64,000 nt of DNA from Sphingobacterium cellulitidis. GTDB lineage: Bacteria; Bacteroidota; Bacteroidia; Sphingobacteriales; Sphingobacteriaceae. Shown here in pieces: positions 61,185 through 64,000 of the stretch; the stretch's first letter is position 1; every line of letters begins with the position of its first letter. Under the pieces are notes generated by a model. That model was not told where the DNA came from, did not search any database, and worked only from the letters and a program-made list of their open reading frames with translations. The translations under genes were made by a program, and so were the position numbers. Location of the stretch: assembly GCA_002245855.1 (NCBI GenBank), contig NOUX01000002.1:186001-250000 (forward strand), written 5' to 3'.

Positions 61185-61192
61185 CAAAGGTG
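61185..61192 (-). promoter_or_regulatory. Candidate -7 box of the ssb paralogue
   Basis: CAAAGGTG on plus reads CACCTTTG on minus, seven of eight to TAnnTTTG. The same CAAAGGT-CGG core recurs before purF (50640) and pirin (62452). Leader about 60 bases. Confidence 0.35.
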
Positions 61193-61275
61193 CGGTTGAA
61201 AAGGAGAAACATTCGTATATCAATCAATTAGAGTCGACTGTAGTCGTTTTTAAATGGTAATAATCACTTAGAAAA

Positions 61276-61659
61276 ATGGATCATAGAAACTGTAAAGAAT
61301 GCGAGCAACCGATAAAAGGTCGAACGGACAAAAGATTTTGCAATGATAACTGTCGGAATGCATTTAATAATCGGGAAAACAGTAAGGAGTATAATATTCT
61401 TAAAAAAGTCAATACGCAACTTCGCAAGAATAGAAAGATCTTAAGCAGCTTATTGGCAGAGGAGAAAATGATTAAGATTAGCAAGACCAAATTATTAGGG
61501 GAAGGATTTTCTATGGTCTATCATACCCACCGGATATTGACGACGAAAGGACAACAATATATTTTCTGTTATGAATATGGATATTTAGAAATCGGACAGG
61601 ACTATATCTTGATCGTCAAGAGTAAGGAGAAGAAGCGGGACTTTATGGGAGCAGTTTAA
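61276..61659 (+). CDS. Hypothetical protein with N-terminal zinc-ribbon-like motif
   Basis: 127 residues. NCKECEQPIKGRTDKRFCNDNCRNAFNNR (5-33) has four cysteines spaced C-x2-C-x13-C-x3-C, as in small DNA- or RNA-interacting zinc ribbons of the DUF2116 type. The remaining part is basic and helical, then FSMVYHTHRILTTKGQQYIFCYEYGYLEIG. Divergent from the ssb paralogue. No recognised function. Confidence 0.65.
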   Translation: MDHRNCKECEQPIKGRTDKRFCNDNCRNAFNNRENSKEYNILKKVNTQLRKNRKILSSLLAEEKMIKISKTKLLGEGFSMVYHTHRILTTKGQQYIFCYEYGYLEIGQDYILIVKSKEKKRDFMGAV

Positions 61660-61660
61660 T

Positions 61661-61697
61661 CTAAGCAGGAAAATACGGGTATGTGCATTCCTGCCTA
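61661..61697. terminator. Weak hairpin between convergent genes
   Basis: GCAGGAA (61665-61671) and TTCCTGC (61688-61694) form a 7-bp stem that can extend with CTA/TAG outside; no T tract. Confidence 0.4.
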
Positions 61698-61714
61698 GTA
61701 AACATTTTATATTC

Positions 61715-62425
61715 TTATACTGGAACTTCCATTAACAGGAATTCAGCTTTTGTATCGGCTTTAATATTCACATGTTTTGCGCCGACGATTCCTAAGCCAT
61801 CTCGTGTTTCCATTTTTTGACCTTCTACATCGAGGTCTCCATTGATCACAAAAATATAAAGACCATTTTCAGGATTTTTCAGGACATATTCACGATTAAA
61901 TCCAGCATCAAAATCAGCGATATGAAACCAGGCATCTTGATGGATCCAAATTCCGGCATCCTCAGGATCCGGTGATAGAATCTGCAGAAAATTATTCTTT
62001 GCAGCATCAAAATCAATGGTTTGTTGATCGTACCGAGGTTCTACATTTTGTTTATTCGGGATAATCCAAATCTGCAAGAACTTTACGGGATCTTTTTCAC
62101 TGTTATTATATTCACTATGTTCGATTCCAGTACCGGCACTCATCATTTGGATATCACCTTTTTTGATGACCGAGCCTGTTCCCATGCTGTCGTTATGTGC
62201 TAATTCTCCTTCCAATGGAATAGAAATAATCTCCATATTACTATGAGGATGTTTTCCGAAGCCCATTCCTGGAGCGACGTAATCATCGTTTAATACTCTC
62301 AATGCGCCGAAATTCATTCTTTCGGCGTTCATATAGCCGCCGAAACTAAAGGTATGGTTGGATTTCAACCATCCATGGTCTGCTTTTCCACGGGAGTCTG
62401 CTGGGTGATAAAAAAATTTTGCCAT
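61715..62425 (-). CDS. Pirin family protein
   Basis: 236 residues from ATG at 62425, where the family starts (M-A-K-F-F-Y-H-P-A-D-S-R-G). A start at 62503 would add 26 residues and overlap radC. HPHSNMEIISIPLEGELAHNDSMG near 55 and TGIEHSEYNNS near 98 hold the His/Glu metal ligands of the cupin. Pirins can act as quercetinases or redox-sensing iron proteins; role unknown here. A CACCTTTG -7-like box lies at 62452-62459. Confidence 0.9.
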   Translation of the reverse strand: MAKFFYHPADSRGKADHGWLKSNHTFSFGGYMNAERMNFGALRVLNDDYVAPGMGFGKHPHSNMEIISIPLEGELAHNDSMGTGSVIKKGDIQMMSAGTGIEHSEYNNSEKDPVKFLQIWIIPNKQNVEPRYDQQTIDFDAAKNNFLQILSPDPEDAGIWIHQDAWFHIADFDAGFNREYVLKNPENGLYIFVINGDLDVEGQKMETRDGLGIVGAKHVNIKADTKAEFLLMEVPV

Positions 62426-62499
62426 GATATTCTCTTCTTTTAATAATAACACAAAGGTGGCGGATTCGGTTTTGTTACACATTGATATAGGATAAGAAA

Positions 62500-63189
62500 T
62501 CAATTGAATAAACCTTCATCACGGAAACTGAAATAACTTTGATCTGTAATTATAAGGTGGTCATGAACGTGTATATCCATTAATTTAGCTGCTGCCAGGA
62601 TCTTTTTTGTCAAAGTTTTATCGGCTTCACTAGGTTTTAATGTTCCGGAGGGATGATTATGGGCTAAAATTATGGAATTAGCCTTATTCATTAGGGCATG
62701 TCTTAGGATCACGCGAATATCTACAGGTGTAAAATCATTACCACCGCGACCGATTAGTTGTCTATCGAGAACCTTACAGCTCGTATTCAGATAAATCACC
62801 CAGAATTCTTCATGACTCAAATCTTCAAGGACATGTTTTAAATATTCATAGGCTTTTTTGCTAGAATTTAGGACTGGTTTTTCGGGACTTGAAGTTTCTT
62901 GTCTTCGACGTCCCAATTCTAAAGCAGCGATGATGGTTATAGCTTTAGCCTCCCCTATTCCTTTAAATTGACATAATTCACTGATTTCTAATTTACTGAG
63001 ATTAAAAAGGTCATGATTAACAGTGCCAAGCATTCTTTTAGCGAGTTCTACTGCGGTTTCATTTTTAGAACCGGAACCTATTAAAATGGCGATTAGTTCA
63101 GCATCTGTAACAGACCGACGTCCCTGTTCTAACAGTTTTTCGCGAGGTCTATCAGATTCTGCCCAATCACGAATAACCAATTTTTGCAT
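62500..63189 (-). CDS. radC: RadC family JAB-domain protein
   Basis: 229 residues, full length. N-terminal helix-hairpin-helix-like region (ELCQFKGIGEAKAITIIAALELGRRRQ) and C-terminal JAB/MPN domain with HNHPSGTLKPSEAD near 174, the zinc motif HxHPxxxxxxxxxD. Originally named DNA repair protein; the biochemical function is not established. Single gene or with downstream pirin (75-base gap). Confidence 0.95.
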   Translation of the reverse strand: MQKLVIRDWAESDRPREKLLEQGRRSVTDAELIAILIGSGSKNETAVELAKRMLGTVNHDLFNLSKLEISELCQFKGIGEAKAITIIAALELGRRRQETSSPEKPVLNSSKKAYEYLKHVLEDLSHEEFWVIYLNTSCKVLDRQLIGRGGNDFTPVDIRVILRHALMNKANSIILAHNHPSGTLKPSEADKTLTKKILAAAKLMDIHVHDHLIITDQSYFSFRDEGLFN

Positions 63190-63282
63190 AATATGTAATT
63201 TTTTGAGTTTGTATTTCTTAAAAATAAATATTTAAACGCTAATAGTTGTTAATATTACCTGTACCAACAAATAAATAGGGGC

Positions 63283-63312
63283 TTTAGAATTTAGACAGAA
63301 GTCTTATCTTTG
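63283..63312 (+). promoter_or_regulatory. Promoter of the cyclophilin gene
   Basis: TTTA (63283-63286), 18 bases, TATCTTTG (63305-63312), full -7 match. Predicted start near 63318, leader about 24 bases. Confidence 0.6.
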
Positions 63313-63341
63313 TAGGCTATTACAATTTAAGGACACAAATA

Positions 63342-63800
63342 ATGAGCAAAGCGATTATTAAAACAGAAAAGGGCGACATGACTGTGCAATTTTATACAGA
63401 AGATGCTCCAAATACAGTAGCGAACTTTATTAAGTTAGCTAAATCAGGATATTATGATGGATTAAGTTTTCACCGTGTTATTCCTGATTTTGTCATTCAA
63501 GGAGGTTGCCCAAATACGCGTGAAGGAGCGACAGGAATGCCTGGAACAGGTGGACCAGGATATAAGATTGATTGTGAATTAGATGGCAACAATCAACATC
63601 ATGACCGTGGGGTATTATCGATGGCACATGCAGGGAGAAATACAGGCGGATCACAGTTTTTCATTTGCCATAGTCGCAACAATACCGCACACTTAGACCG
63701 CAACCATACCTGTTTCGGAAAAGTTATCGAGAATGTAGATGTCGTTGATGATATCCGTCAAGGTGACCGTATTTTAGGTGTAGAAATAATAGAAGATTAA
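63342..63800 (+). CDS. Peptidylprolyl isomerase (cyclophilin type)
   Basis: 152 residues, no signal, so cytoplasmic. [22 protein letters not shown] near 44 holds the catalytic Arg, and [14 protein letters not shown] near 97 and the [14 protein letters not shown] segment complete the cyclophilin active site. Catalyses proline isomerisation in protein folding. The DUF5606 gene begins 21 bases after the stop. Confidence 0.95.
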   Translation: MSKAIIKTEKGDMTVQFYTEDAPNTVANFIKLAKSGYYDGLSFHRVIPDFVIQGGCPNTREGATGMPGTGGPGYKIDCELDGNNQHHDRGVLSMAHAGRNTGGSQFFICHSRNNTAHLDRNHTCFGKVIENVDVVDDIRQGDRILGVEIIED

Positions 63801-63821
63801 TTCTTATTTAAGAAATAGAAA

Positions 63822-64000
63822 ATGAATTTAAGAGGATTAGTGTCAGTTACTGGCAAGCCGGGATTATTTAAATTAATTGGTCAAAACAAGGGTGGATTTG
63901 TCCTTGAGTCATTGGATGCTGCCAAAGTTAAATCGGTAGTAAATTTATCGACTACGAAAATGGCAACTTTGGAAGATATTACCATTTATGGTGAAGACGA
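63822..64000 (+). CDS. DUF5606 family protein (partial, C-terminus off window)
   Basis: 59 codons visible from ATG at 63822. MNLRGLVSVTGKPGLFKLIG and VLESLDAAKVKSVVNLSTTK are the N-terminus of the DUF5606 family conserved in Bacteroidota, and ITIYGED follows. Function unknown. Probably co-transcribed with the cyclophilin gene. Confidence 0.88.
   Translation, partial: MNLRGLVSVTGKPGLFKLIGQNKGGFVLESLDAAKVKSVVNLSTTKMATLEDITIYGED

Noticed and set aside
60714..61659. Integrated mobile element around the ssb paralogue
   Set aside because: No integrase, relaxase, direct repeats or tRNA target is visible; only the two genes hint at it.
1..64000. tRNA, rRNA or riboswitch genes
   Set aside because: I looked through the intergenic gaps and found only terminators, promoters and repeats; no cloverleaf or conserved riboswitch core was recognisable by eye.

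Overview
The window looks like chromosome from a member of the Bacteroidota, most likely family Sphingobacteriaceae (Sphingobacterium or Pedobacter type). The DNA is AT-rich. Most genes lack a Shine-Dalgarno sequence, and many are preceded by the Bacteroidota promoter pattern (TTTG, about 19 bases, TAnnTTTG). Family content agrees: an Oar-like TonB receptor with a carboxypeptidase-regulatory domain, DUF4296 and DUF5606 proteins, a SMUG2-type glycosylase, acyl-ACP thioesterase, and exported Gfo/Idh/MocA oxidoreductases. I see no rRNA, tRNA, CRISPR array, prophage, integrase or insertion sequence. No recognisable defence or secondary-metabolite system is present. This is mostly core and niche-adaptation chromosome with one scarred intergenic region.

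Layout. 1-5.3 kb: start of an exported Gfo/Idh oxidoreductase, a LOG-family protein and a large TonB-dependent receptor. 5.3-8.5 kb: mutS2 with a DUF4296 lipoprotein. 8.5-13 kb: a tight plus-strand operon (PLP-homeostasis protein, GNAT acetyltransferase, DUF3298-like lipoprotein, aspartate kinase, THUMP-like methyltransferase). 13-17.9 kb: a DinB / ABM-like / unknown secreted protein operon, a ChaA-type antiporter and an acyl-ACP thioesterase. 18-27.3 kb: the most coherent pathway region, two adjacent minus-strand units. They encode a GMC flavoprotein dehydrogenase with its Tat-exported small subunit, two Gfo/Idh oxidoreductases, a nucleoside-permease-type MFS transporter, a TIM-barrel isomerase, ApbE and a SUMF1-fold protein. 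I infer periplasmic oxidation of sugars or glycosides (3-keto-sugar chemistry) followed by uptake.

27.4-37.6 kb: an AEC transporter, a PagL-like lipid A deacylase, a small SMUG2-DUF488-DUF2945 operon, a ClC channel, a secreted metallophosphoesterase, two envelope lipoproteins, and a pseudouridine synthase-thioredoxin-pyrF operon. 37.7-47.9 kb: panB with a membrane protein, another exported Gfo/Idh protein, a CopA copper ATPase with four predicted metal-binding domains, an MFS exporter, a small outer-membrane barrel, a NUDIX hydrolase and two different L,D-transpeptidases. 47.9-48.7 kb: a gene-free scar with two strong hairpins, the internally deleted remains of an FtsX-like ABC permease, and a helically phased repeat of CG dinucleotides about every 11 bases.

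48.7-64 kb: a long amidophosphoribosyltransferase, lipocalin-like proteins, YchJ and YegP family proteins, an M13 peptidase, a protein that looks like a YgjP peptidase without its zinc site, S1/P1 nuclease, a DUF937-OmpA fusion, alkaline phosphatase, an SSB paralogue, pirin, RadC, a cyclophilin and the start of a DUF5606 gene. Convergent genes are packed tightly: three pairs overlap by exactly four bases through a shared palindromic stop (TTAA or CTAG). Other convergent pairs are separated by near-perfect bidirectional terminators.
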